Source of the DNA: an uncultured Pirellula sp.
Lineage (GTDB): Bacteria; Planctomycetota; Planctomycetia; Pirellulales; Pirellulaceae
Length of the DNA stretch: 11,986 nucleotides
Direction: 5' to 3'
Assembly (NCBI GenBank): GCA_903892365.1
Contig: CAITIF010000560.1
Span: 1 to 11,986, forward strand
Positions 1 through 7,193 of the stretch are shown piece by piece (within the stretch, counting starts at the first letter, position 1; each line of letters begins with the position of its first letter). Both the position numbers and the translations under genes were made by a program. The notes below the pieces were generated by a model. It had not been told where the DNA came from. It was given only the letters and a program-made list of their open reading frames with translations, and did no database searches.

Positions 1-356
1 CGCTTGAACGCCGGAATGGTTTCTAGCGGTGAGATCGATTCTTGGGGCGCTGGTTTCACTAGAGTCCCTGGGCGATCGAAGTCGGCGGGCACCAACCATG
101 CGGGTGCATCCGGCCCCAAGGCAGCCGCTCGATCGCGAGCAGCCAAAGAGACAGATTTTGCGAAATCTGGCCCCAATCGACCGCGGCTTCTGCCTCGCAG
201 GAGCGCGCTTCTGTATGCCGCAAGTTCGTCCAGCTTTGCTTGTAGGGACGGGTCGTCCGCCATCGCCTGTTCCAACACGCGAAGTTCTTGGTCGGAAAGC
301 ATGCCGTCCAGCATCCCGCTCAGGAGTTCGTCGAAGTTATTGTTGGGAAAATCCAT
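1..356 (-). CDS. Anti-sigma-factor-like protein, N-terminal part (runs off left edge)
   Basis: The minus-strand frame opens with ATG at 356-354 and stays open for 118 codons to the window edge, so the C-terminus is missing. The first 45 residues (MDFPNNNFDELLSGMLDG, then a helix with LSDQELRVLEQAMADDPSLQ and KLDELAAYRSALL) match the usual planctomycete anti-sigma layout: an acidic 'DELLSGxLDG' start, a helix ending 'DDPxL', then a leucine-rich helix. No His/Cys zinc-binding motif is visible, and no membrane helix appears in the part seen; in relatives one often follows. Residues 55-118 are Arg/Ala/Pro-rich. No strong Shine-Dalgarno precedes the ATG. It lies 193 bases downstream of the low-complexity membrane protein gene on the same strand. 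No sigma-factor gene is in the window, so the role is inferred from N-terminal pattern only. Confidence 0.68.
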   Translation of the reverse strand, partial: MDFPNNNFDELLSGMLDGMLSDQELRVLEQAMADDPSLQAKLDELAAYRSALLRGRSRGRLGPDFAKSVSLAARDRAAALGPDAPAWLVPADFDRPGTLVKPAPQESISPLETIPAFK

Positions 357-549
357 GATGCGTCAGTACAAGTGAAGTTTTGGTACGCTTCTCCGAGTGC
401 TTGGGAGTCGAAAAAGTTCCCGCTCTGCCATTAGAATAGCAGCTAGACAGGTCCGAAAGAGGCAAAAGGCTGCTTTTTCCTTGGTGAACTCCTACATGGG
501 GGCGGCTAAAAAGTGCTCGTGTCTTGGGCCATTTTTTGCTAGAGGATTC

Positions 550-1851
550 TCAGCTGCCGGCATATTCCGACACTGGCACACCTCGCAAGTCTCCTAAAAG
601 CTGGCGATATCTTGCTCGAAGATGCCCCATCCACATTCCCTGGTAGACGTTGATGACGATCGAAAGCAGCAAAGTAAAAGGCAGCCAAGCATTCCAGGCA
701 GGCGTAACTACAGGTGGAAGCACATCCGTCTCAAGTCCCATTCCAGGATTGCGCGGCGCAGCCGAAGCGAGTCGACCCGCTGGTCCTGGCGTGTACGAGC
801 CTTGGGCGTTGGTATAGGGATTTTGAGCATAAAGAGGGGGTTGCTGCAATTGTTGCTGCTGCATCCCCAATGGAACTTGGGACTGCGAATAAGGCTGGCC
901 TGGATTGAACGGAGGAAATGGACTGGATGAATTTAAGCTGGAATTCTGTCCTAAACCCGCATTGTTTGTGTTGTTGTTAAATTCCCCTTGGCCAAAAGGT
1001 GGGACCGAATTCGCACCCATTGGATTGCTTGCTAGGTAAGGTGACGCAGTATTGCGATTGGGCGGCCCTAAGTTGGGATTGTTGGAGGTAGCGTAGCTGT
1101 TGGGAGAAACGCCAACATTTCCTGAGGAAGGTGTCACCACTGGGGTAAAATTGTCCGTAGCAAGCTGGCTCGGAAGAGATGCAGGTCGCGAGTTGGGATT
1201 GCTAGTACTAGGCAGGTTCGGGAGCGGCAAATTGGGATTTGAACGATTTGGAACCAAGTTGTTCGTATTGGTGTCAGGAAGAACATCCTGGGCTGGGCTT
1301 ACGTTCATGCTGACAGGCCGGCTCGGTGCCCGATCGATAGTCACTGGCGTGTTATTGTTGTTACTTTCGAGAGGCCGCACATCAAAAGCGTTAGCAATCG
1401 TTGGGCCTTCGCCAATGCCGGAGCGGCTCAACGAACGCGGATTGGCAGGAACGCGTTCAACCGGTCCAGAGCCAATTCGCACGATAATTCGTTGTGTCAT
1501 CCCTTGAATTTCTGGCGGAATATCGACAGCCAGTTCGCTTCCTTTTTCCCCTTTTGCAAAGTTGTCGACAGCATCGGGGGAAATTTGCAAGATAAGACTG
1601 AATGCGCCCTGCGGGTCGGTGCCCCAGCCCACTTTGTAAGGTTCGGGTGGATTCAGAGGCGCCTGAATGCCAACGGATGGGCCCGCCATTGGAAAAGAAC
1701 TTGGTGAGGATGGGAGGGTAGAACTCCCCAAATTTGGATTCGTGTTCGGCAAAACTGGGGCGTTTGCAGGAAGACCCGTCATAGGGGCAGGAAGAACATC
1801 CCCCTGCGGTAGCATAGCTACAAATGTTACTAGAAGTAATAAACCGTGCAT
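550..1851 (-). CDS. Low-complexity N/P/S-rich exported protein with C-terminal membrane anchor
   Basis: This 433-residue protein is not a family I can name. The ATG at 1851-1849 is preceded by AGAGG seven bases away, which supports the start. Residues 1-18 form a short hydrophobic signal (MHGLLLLVTFVAMLPQG). Residues 68-135 are the only compact, ordered-looking part, with strand-like segments such as GAFSLILQI and QRIIVRIG. Residues 136-375 are disordered and dominated by Asn, Pro and Ser, with runs such as NNNN near 164 and QQQQ near 331. A membrane helix follows at about 386-407, then a basic tail (RARYRQLLGDLR). The predicted layout places the Asn/Pro-rich part outside the cytoplasm, or both ends anchored if the signal is not cleaved. 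The DVLP motif recurs at 18, 189 and 376. It is transcribed divergently from the giant surface-protein gene; a functional link is only a guess. Confidence 0.8.
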   Translation of the reverse strand: MHGLLLLVTFVAMLPQGDVLPAPMTGLPANAPVLPNTNPNLGSSTLPSSPSSFPMAGPSVGIQAPLNPPEPYKVGWGTDPQGAFSLILQISPDAVDNFAKGEKGSELAVDIPPEIQGMTQRIIVRIGSGPVERVPANPRSLSRSGIGEGPTIANAFDVRPLESNNNNTPVTIDRAPSRPVSMNVSPAQDVLPDTNTNNLVPNRSNPNLPLPNLPSTSNPNSRPASLPSQLATDNFTPVVTPSSGNVGVSPNSYATSNNPNLGPPNRNTASPYLASNPMGANSVPPFGQGEFNNNTNNAGLGQNSSLNSSSPFPPFNPGQPYSQSQVPLGMQQQQLQQPPLYAQNPYTNAQGSYTPGPAGRLASAAPRNPGMGLETDVLPPVVTPAWNAWLPFTLLLSIVINVYQGMWMGHLRARYRQLLGDLRGVPVSEYAGS

Positions 1852-1876
1852 TCTCAGCCTCTTTGGCAGTACCCCC

Positions 1877-1889
1877 GTCGAATTTCGAC
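1877..1889. promoter_or_regulatory. 13-base palindrome GTCGAA-T-TTCGAC, operator-like
   Basis: Two perfect 6-base arms are separated by a single T. The palindrome lies 26 bases upstream of the ATG at 1851 and downstream of the candidate -10 box at 1932-1927, so it would be in the 5' leader of the leftward mRNA. The half-site TTCGAC occurs again at 2103-2108 and 2268-2273 in the same intergenic region. A role as a repressor site is inference. Confidence 0.35.
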
Positions 1890-1926
1890 ACCCTAAACCG
1901 TGCTGCGCGATGACAGCCCGTTGTAG

Positions 1927-1956
1927 ATAATAGAGGATTTGGAGGTTTGGCGTAAA
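1927..1956 (-). promoter_or_regulatory. Candidate sigma-70-type promoter for the low-complexity protein gene
   Basis: On the minus strand, TTTACG (1956-1951, 4 of 6 consensus bases) and TATTAT (1932-1927, 5 of 6) are separated by 18 bases. Transcription would begin near 1920 and give a leader of about 70 bases before the ATG at 1851. This is a motif match by eye only. Confidence 0.4.
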
Positions 1957-2018
1957 TAGAACTCACACGCAAGCAACGTAATCAAACAGGTTTTCAACGA
2001 TCATTTCACAGAAAAATC

Positions 2019-2044
2019 AACCCGTAAAACGAAAACCCGTAAAA
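2019..2044. repeat. Direct repeat of AACCCGTAAAA, spacing 15
   Basis: AACCCGTAAAA occurs at 2019-2029 and again at 2034-2044. The 15-base period is about one and a half helical turns. The pair lies in A/T-rich intergenic DNA, upstream of both divergent genes, and could be a regulator binding site or simple local duplication. Confidence 0.5.
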
Positions 2045-2171
2045 TATTCGGAATGCAGTGACATTCTCTAAATTTTGTTTCAGATGGAACTTCTCTAGGA
2101 ATTTCGACTCCAACAACTCATGTTTCCGGAAAAACTGTTAGGGATGGCAAATCCACACGCCTGAACAGACG

Positions 2172-2199
2172 GACTGGGTAATTTGGTCCGACTGGGTAA
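2172..2199. repeat. Direct repeat of GACTGGGTAA, spacing 18
   Basis: GACTGGGTAA occurs at 2172-2181 and 2190-2199. The second copy ends 8 bases before the candidate -35 box at 2208, a usual place for an activator or repressor site. No known regulator motif is recognised. Confidence 0.5.
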
Positions 2200-2207
2200 G
2201 AAGTGGA

Positions 2208-2236
2208 TTGAAAATTGATCCGACGCCAAGTACCCT
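2208..2236 (+). promoter_or_regulatory. Weak candidate promoter for the giant surface-protein gene
   Basis: TTGAAA (2208-2213) and TACCCT (2231-2236) are separated by 17 bases. The -35 box is good but the -10 box matches only 3 of 6 consensus bases, so an activator or another sigma factor would be needed. The predicted leader would be about 80 bases. Confidence 0.22.
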
Positions 2237-2323
2237 CACTGTACGGGATTTGTATGTGCGTTTTTCGTTCGACAATTTCCTTTCCATTGCTAAATCATTT
2301 TTGTCTCTACGGTGGATGAATCG

Positions 2324-5300
2324 ATGACAGTTTCGCCAAAGCGTCAAGCTCGTACTCCAGTTGCTAACAATCGTTCTCGAAAAGCACAGCGACAAAGCTG
2401 GCTAAAGCGAGTGCTCCGACTGGAGTCACTTGAAAAACGGCAGCTGATGGCGGCTGATCTGCCTCTATTTCACAACGACATGATTCCATGGGACGTCAAC
2501 GGCGACTTTGCGGTTTCCCCCTTGGATGCGTTGGTCGTCATCAACCGGCTGAACACGCAAGGCTCTTCGTCACTTACAGGACAAGCCCCAGCCGATCGTT
2601 CGTCCTATATAGACGTTACCGCAGACAATTTTTTGTCACCTTTGGATGCTTTGTCCGTCATCAATGCATTGAACAATGGTGAAGGCCAGGGGGAACTGGT
2701 AGAAGTCAAATACGACTTTCTGCGTGTAAACGCTGACGGAACAGCGGGTGCGCCTTTTGACGATGCGATCCCTGAAAACGGACAGCCAGACGCGATCATC
2801 AGTCCTGGCCAGAAAGTGATCGTCCGTACTTCGGTAACGGATTTGCGACGCGTCAACTCCACCGATCCTGATCGAGTAGGAAATCCTCGAGGTGTGTTCA
2901 GCGCCTACCATGACTTGAATTTCACGAACGATGTCGGAACTGCTGAAAAGCTTTTGTTTCAGTGGGGTGAGTTCAATCAATTGAGCATCAAAAATTCCGC
3001 GACAGGCGGAACGTTCCGCCTAAGATACGGCGCGAATGAGACCGCTGCGATTCCAGTCGCATTTGCCGCTGGCGGTGTTCAAGACTCGCCAGTGACAGCA
3101 GCAAACATTCAGGCTGCGATTGAAGCGTTACCTGGCTTCGGTGCCGGGAATGTAAAGGTTGTTCCAGGCAAGGATACGGATTTCGATTATTTCTTCGAGA
3201 TCAGTTACGTCAACGCGCTTTCGCGTACCAACATTCCTGACTTTACCGTCTCCGCGAACAATCTGACTGGCGTTTCGCCCACGATCACTCCGGTGACGCA
3301 AGCCAACCCGAATCCAGCAACAACCAGCGTTGCCGCTGCAGGTCTCAAGCATGACCTTGGCTTACCCAACGATGTACTGACGCAATACTCGAACGGTCGA
3401 GACGGTAAGCTCCAGAAGACTTCGACCGATCCTGATGCCGGTGCTTATCAAATTGCGTTGATGGGCGGTTTTACGCGATCAAGTAATTTCCTCACGACAG
3501 GTGTTGCAACTCAGTTCATTCCGGTAGTGGACGCACTTTTTGTCGGCGGTTCCGTTGGATTGGTCAGCCTTGCCGGTACGATTTCTCCGTTGCCAGGGGC
3601 AGGGGACACATCAGGCAATAATTTGGGGATCGCGTTGTTTGGTCAAAGCGGCGGTCGGGCAGAATACCTGCCAGCCTCACGCGTAATTCTTCCAACTGGC
3701 TCGATCCGAATTGCCGATCGCTTGACTGCTATCAACGATGAGTTAAATGTCAACGAAGATGCCGTCGCAACAGCGATCAACGTGGTGCAAAATGATATTG
3801 AGCAAGTACCGTCGTTGTCGAAGAGAGTGCTTTCTTACGAACAGCCTGCCACTGGCGGTACGGTTTCGGGTCCATTGAATGGCCCCAACGTCTTGTTCAC
3901 ACCCGCTCCAGATTTTAATGGAACGACTAGCTTCCGGTACACGGTTACCAACAATGCAGGGGATACGTCCGTTGGTACGGTTTTGGTCACTGTAACAGCG
4001 GTCAATGACGCGCCAGTTGTGATTCGGACGACTCCTTTTACAGTAGCGGAGGATACTCAGGCCCCTGGTTTAACGATCGCTCCTACCGATGTTTTCTCGC
4101 CAGGCCCAGCGAACGAATCGGCGCAGGCGATGACCATCTCTTTAATCAATGTCGGCCCAACGCCTGCTCAAGGAACAGCGACACTAAGCGGTGGCAGCCT
4201 TAGCTTTGTTCCTGCTGCTAATTTCTTCGGAAATGTTGTTCTTCAAGTGACAGGCACCGACGACTCTGGAGTCGCAAATGATTCGCTCCGTAATCGTTCG
4301 ACCGTTGCAACAATCACGATCAACGTCACCGGCGTAAATGACGCTCCGAATGCATTCAGCGGTACACTTCAGATGAATGAAGATGATGCGTTGATTTTGA
4401 TAGGAACAGGCGCTCCAACAGATCTATTGCTTCGATCCAACAATGGCCTCGGCGAGCCAGGTACACCAGTGCTCGCATCGATCCCAAGTACAACCTCCAA
4501 TGGTGGAACAATCACGACCGTCAACAACGTGACTACCTACCGACCAGCCCTTAATTTCAATGGGCAAGACAGCTTCGTCTACACAGTAAGGGAGAGTGAC
4601 GGGACCTTGACTGGCAATGGTACAATTACCATCACCGTGAACGCAGTGAACGATCCAGCCGTTGCCGTCAACGACACTGGAGTCGCAGATCGGTTTGCTG
4701 TCCCAGGCATCACCGCGGACAACAATCTGGATGTCATGCGGAACGACAACCCAGGTGCTCCAAACGAAACACGAGACTTTTTCGTGGTTTCGGTCACACC
4801 TGCAACCATCGGTACCGTATCAGTTGCTCCGAACGGGGCTGGCGTTATTTTCGTCCCACCGACAGGCCAGTTCAACGTTACCTCAACGTTTAGCTACACG
4901 ATCCGTGATTCGCTGAACCGCGAATCCACCGCGAACGTGGAAGTCTTGATCATTCCACCAATTCTACCGTTCGCATTAGGTGACTCTAGAAGCATCGCCG
5001 AGAAGACAGCGACCCCGACCGTTATCGATGTCCTGTCCAATGACTTTGCAAACGCAGATTCGACTAGACGGCTTCTATCCTTTACCCAACCAAGCACAGG
5101 CACTGGTACCGTCACTTTGAACGACAACGGGACGCCTACCAACCCGAGCGACGACACTGTTTCGTACGTGGCGCCGACCAATTATTTTGGCAGCACCACG
5201 TTCACTTACACCATGATTGACAGTGCTGTGGACAGCAACAACGCGATCGTTCCATCGACCGCCACGGTAACTGTCCAAGTCACGCCCGTGAACGACCCGC

Positions 5301-7012
5301 CGGTTGCAGAACCGAGATTTGCTGATGCAACGGAAGACACCACCCTAGTTATTCCTGCTGCGGATATCATCGCTGGTCTGAGCAAGGGACCGGGCGAAGA
5401 TGCACAAGTCTTGACAATCACCAATGCCGTCAGCCAAACACCCAATAGTGGCACAGTGAGTGTCGTGAACGGCAACATTCAGTACGTACCTGCACGAGAC
5501 TTCTTCGGCGAAGTCTTGGTCGTCTACACCGTTACTGACAATGGACTCACTGGCTCTACTCTGACGCCTCTCAGTGCCAGCGCAACGTTGACGATCACAG
5601 TCGCAGCTGTAAATGATGCCCCGATTTCGGTTGCGGACGAAGTGACCGTGGCTGCTGAAGATACAGCGCGGACATTCGCGATCTCTTCATTGACAGGCAA
5701 CGACTTGCCTGGTCCTGCCAACGAAGCCAATGCGGGACAGGTTGTGACCTTCGTTCCTCTACCTTCAGCAGGTGTCAACACAGCCAATGGTGGTGTGGTG
5801 ACTCAATCTGGCACTAATTTGATCTACACTCCAGCCGCTAATTACAACGGTCCGGATAGCTTTACGTACACGATAAGCGACGGCCAATCGAGCCAGTCGA
5901 CAACCGTCGCTACCGCAACAATTCGTGTAACAGAAGTCAACGATGCCCCTTCGGCAGATACGCTGACGCGAAGCGTTTTCGCAAGTGTACCAACTACTTT
6001 CGATCTGACTCAGGCTCTTGCAGCAATGCCAAAAGGACCTGCTAACGAAAGTGGTCAAACATTGCGTGTCACAGCGACGACACCTGATGCCGGGTTTGTG
6101 GGAACGCTGGTAAGCGATCCAAGCGGAACGAGCATTACCTACACCGCCCCGCTAGGTGCTAGCGGCCGTGTTACTTTCACTTACGAAGTAACCGACAATG
6201 GCACAACGAATGGTAATGCTGCACCATTGAGTGCCACTGGCACCTTCAATATTGACATCTCGCCGTTCATCCCTAGCTCGGTGAAGGGCTTTGTCTACAT
6301 CGACGATAACAATTCGGGATCGATGGACCCATTGGAACTGAAAATGGGTGGTGTGGAAGTGACGCTGGTCACTGCGGCAACCGGATCGACCCCAAGTGTA
6401 TCTAGAACCGAAAAGACTCTCGCAGACGGCAGCTACAACTTCGATCTGCTTCCTCCCGGAGCATACACCGTGAGCTATGCGATCCCGATCCTAACTGATG
6501 ATGCACCAGGTGCGAACAGCCACAGCGTCAGTGTAGTTGCCCCAGGGGATGTTAACGTAGTTCACAACTTTGGTATTCTGGGCGTTCAAGCTCGTTATGC
6601 AAACTTGATTGAATACATGTCGAGCATTTATGACAGTTCGAATCCACGCAACCGTACATCCGGTATCTACGCAGCGGTGAACGCTGAAGGAATTTCCGAA
6701 TGGACAATCGCTCGAAATGGATTCGAAGGAGATGCATACCAAGAGGTGGTTCTGAGCAATGATGGAACGGAAGCCTTTGTTACATCCGTTCGTGGAGACG
6801 ACCGCGGAATTTACACTGCAACTCTCGGCCGCCGTCAATTCGTTCAAGTAGGCGACACACCGAGTGGTTCGAGAATCATTCGAGTCATGGCTCGTTCGGA
6901 AGAACTTGTATGGACTCGAGTCTCGCTTGCAGCTCCACCGGTTAGCATTAAAGCTAAATCCCGCGGATATCTAGAAACCGTTGACGACGTTTTTGCGGAA
7001 CAAGGTTGGTAA
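2324..7012 (+). CDS. Giant planctomycete surface protein: LEPR-XLL-like motif, dockerin repeats, eight cadherin-like repeats, SdrD-B-like domain
   Basis: The ATG at 2324 is preferred because GGTGG (2311-2315) sits 8 bases upstream; the in-frame GTG at 2312 has no ribosome site. The product has 1562 residues. Residues 1-32 are strongly basic. LESLEKRQLMAAD (33-45) resembles the LEPR-XLL motif of planctomycete exported proteins; no ordinary hydrophobic signal peptide is visible. Two dockerin-type calcium loops follow (DVNGDFAVSPLDALVVIN near 57 and DVTADNFLSPLDALSVIN near 97). Residues 228-314 match a planctomycete beta repeat ('IQAAIEALPGFGAGNVKV'). Eight cadherin-like/Ig-like repeats fill 470-1316, most ending in VNDAP or a variant. 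Residues 1320-1405 look like an SdrD-B domain (VYIDDNNSG, DGSYNFDLLPPGAYTV). Residues 1420-1562 form an unrecognised C-terminal domain. The likely role is adhesion or cell-surface structure, inferred from domains. No C-terminal anchor is seen. Confidence 0.9.
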   Translation: MTVSPKRQARTPVANNRSRKAQRQSWLKRVLRLESLEKRQLMAADLPLFHNDMIPWDVNGDFAVSPLDALVVINRLNTQGSSSLTGQAPADRSSYIDVTADNFLSPLDALSVINALNNGEGQGELVEVKYDFLRVNADGTAGAPFDDAIPENGQPDAIISPGQKVIVRTSVTDLRRVNSTDPDRVGNPRGVFSAYHDLNFTNDVGTAEKLLFQWGEFNQLSIKNSATGGTFRLRYGANETAAIPVAFAAGGVQDSPVTAANIQAAIEALPGFGAGNVKVVPGKDTDFDYFFEISYVNALSRTNIPDFTVSANNLTGVSPTITPVTQANPNPATTSVAAAGLKHDLGLPNDVLTQYSNGRDGKLQKTSTDPDAGAYQIALMGGFTRSSNFLTTGVATQFIPVVDALFVGGSVGLVSLAGTISPLPGAGDTSGNNLGIALFGQSGGRAEYLPASRVILPTGSIRIADRLTAINDELNVNEDAVATAINVVQNDIEQVPSLSKRVLSYEQPATGGTVSGPLNGPNVLFTPAPDFNGTTSFRYTVTNNAGDTSVGTVLVTVTAVNDAPVVIRTTPFTVAEDTQAPGLTIAPTDVFSPGPANESAQAMTISLINVGPTPAQGTATLSGGSLSFVPAANFFGNVVLQVTGTDDSGVANDSLRNRSTVATITINVTGVNDAPNAFSGTLQMNEDDALILIGTGAPTDLLLRSNNGLGEPGTPVLASIPSTTSNGGTITTVNNVTTYRPALNFNGQDSFVYTVRESDGTLTGNGTITITVNAVNDPAVAVNDTGVADRFAVPGITADNNLDVMRNDNPGAPNETRDFFVVSVTPATIGTVSVAPNGAGVIFVPPTGQFNVTSTFSYTIRDSLNRESTANVEVLIIPPILPFALGDSRSIAEKTATPTVIDVLSNDFANADSTRRLLSFTQPSTGTGTVTLNDNGTPTNPSDDTVSYVAPTNYFGSTTFTYTMIDSAVDSNNAIVPSTATVTVQVTPVNDPPVAEPRFADATEDTTLVIPAADIIAGLSKGPGEDAQVLTITNAVSQTPNSGTVSVVNGNIQYVPARDFFGEVLVVYTVTDNGLTGSTLTPLSASATLTITVAAVNDAPISVADEVTVAAEDTARTFAISSLTGNDLPGPANEANAGQVVTFVPLPSAGVNTANGGVVTQSGTNLIYTPAANYNGPDSFTYTISDGQSSQSTTVATATIRVTEVNDAPSADTLTRSVFASVPTTFDLTQALAAMPKGPANESGQTLRVTATTPDAGFVGTLVSDPSGTSITYTAPLGASGRVTFTYEVTDNGTTNGNAAPLSATGTFNIDISPFIPSSVKGFVYIDDNNSGSMDPLELKMGGVEVTLVTAATGSTPSVSRTEKTLADGSYNFDLLPPGAYTVSYAIPILTDDAPGANSHSVSVVAPGDVNVVHNFGILGVQARYANLIEYMSSIYDSSNPRNRTSGIYAAVNAEGISEWTIARNGFEGDAYQEVVLSNDGTEAFVTSVRGDDRGIYTATLGRRQFVQVGDTPSGSRIIRVMARSEELVWTRVSLAAPPVSIKAKSRGYLETVDDVFAEQGW
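3731..6271 (+). repeat. Eight tandem cadherin-like repeats of about 104-111 residues within the surface protein
   Basis: The repeat boundary motif VNDAP/VNDPA/VNDPP is at residues 560, 671, 775, 989, 1096 and 1205, counted from the ATG at 2324. The boundary near 880 is degenerate (IPPILPFALGD). Typical repeat contents are an acidic start (AEDT or NEDA), a central GPANE-type loop, a 'GTV...YTPAANFNG' strand pair, and a final 'SFTYTVTD' strand. Repeats 4 and 8 lack the acidic start. DNA identity between repeats is low, so the array is old. Confidence 0.85.
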
Positions 7013-7023
7013 CGAACTACTCC

Positions 7024-7039
7024 CGAGCAAGATCGCTCG
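7024..7039 (+). other. Small hairpin just after the surface-protein stop codon
   Basis: CGAGC and GCTCG pair around the 6-base loop AAGATC, 12 bases after the TAA. It has no T-run, so it is not a terminator alone; it may protect the mRNA 3' end with the terminator that follows. Confidence 0.4.
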
Positions 7040-7056
7040 AGAATTGCAATCGAATG

Positions 7057-7086
7057 AAAAGCCGAGCGTGACAGCTTGGCTTTTTT
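7057..7086 (+). terminator. Rho-independent terminator of the surface-protein gene
   Basis: AAGCCGAGC (7059-7067) pairs with GCTTGGCTT (7074-7082), with one G-U pair and a 6-base loop, GTGACA. The T tract is 7081-7086. An A run before the stem gives a short T tract on the other strand, so it may also stop leftward transcripts from the convergent gene ending at 7194, although that stop is about 110 bases away. Confidence 0.88.
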
Positions 7087-7193
7087 CGTGTCTGCGGTGT
7101 GATGATGCGAAGTTACGATAGGTAGTGATGCTTGAGAGCAACACAATGTCCTACGCCGTTGACCACGGGAGACGCGATTGCCGTGCTAGATCT

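Larger units (their letters stand above)
1852..2323. other. Divergent intergenic region between the two surface-protein genes
   Basis: About 470 bases separate the leftward low-complexity protein gene and the rightward giant gene. No ORF longer than 20 codons with a ribosome site was found on either strand. It holds a promoter-like sequence on the minus strand, a palindrome, two pairs of short direct repeats and a weaker plus-strand promoter candidate, listed separately. The middle (about 1975-2110) is A/T-rich compared with the coding sequence on either side. Confidence 0.75.

Noticed and set aside
1457..1972. 171-codon frame on the minus strand from 1972
   Set aside because: It overlaps the low-complexity protein in another frame, crosses the promoter candidate, and has no domain-like composition.
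2312..2323. GTG at 2312 as the start of the giant surface protein
   Set aside because: It has no ribosome site; ATG at 2324 has GGTGG 8 bases upstream. Only four residues differ.
4579..6058. Several long antisense frames within the giant gene
   Set aside because: They are explained by the Thr/Val/Asn-rich codon pattern of the repeats and have no ribosome sites or domain signals.
3731..6271. Tandem repeats as a possible CRISPR array or satellite DNA
   Set aside because: The periodicity is at protein level (about 107 residues) with low DNA identity and an unbroken reading frame.
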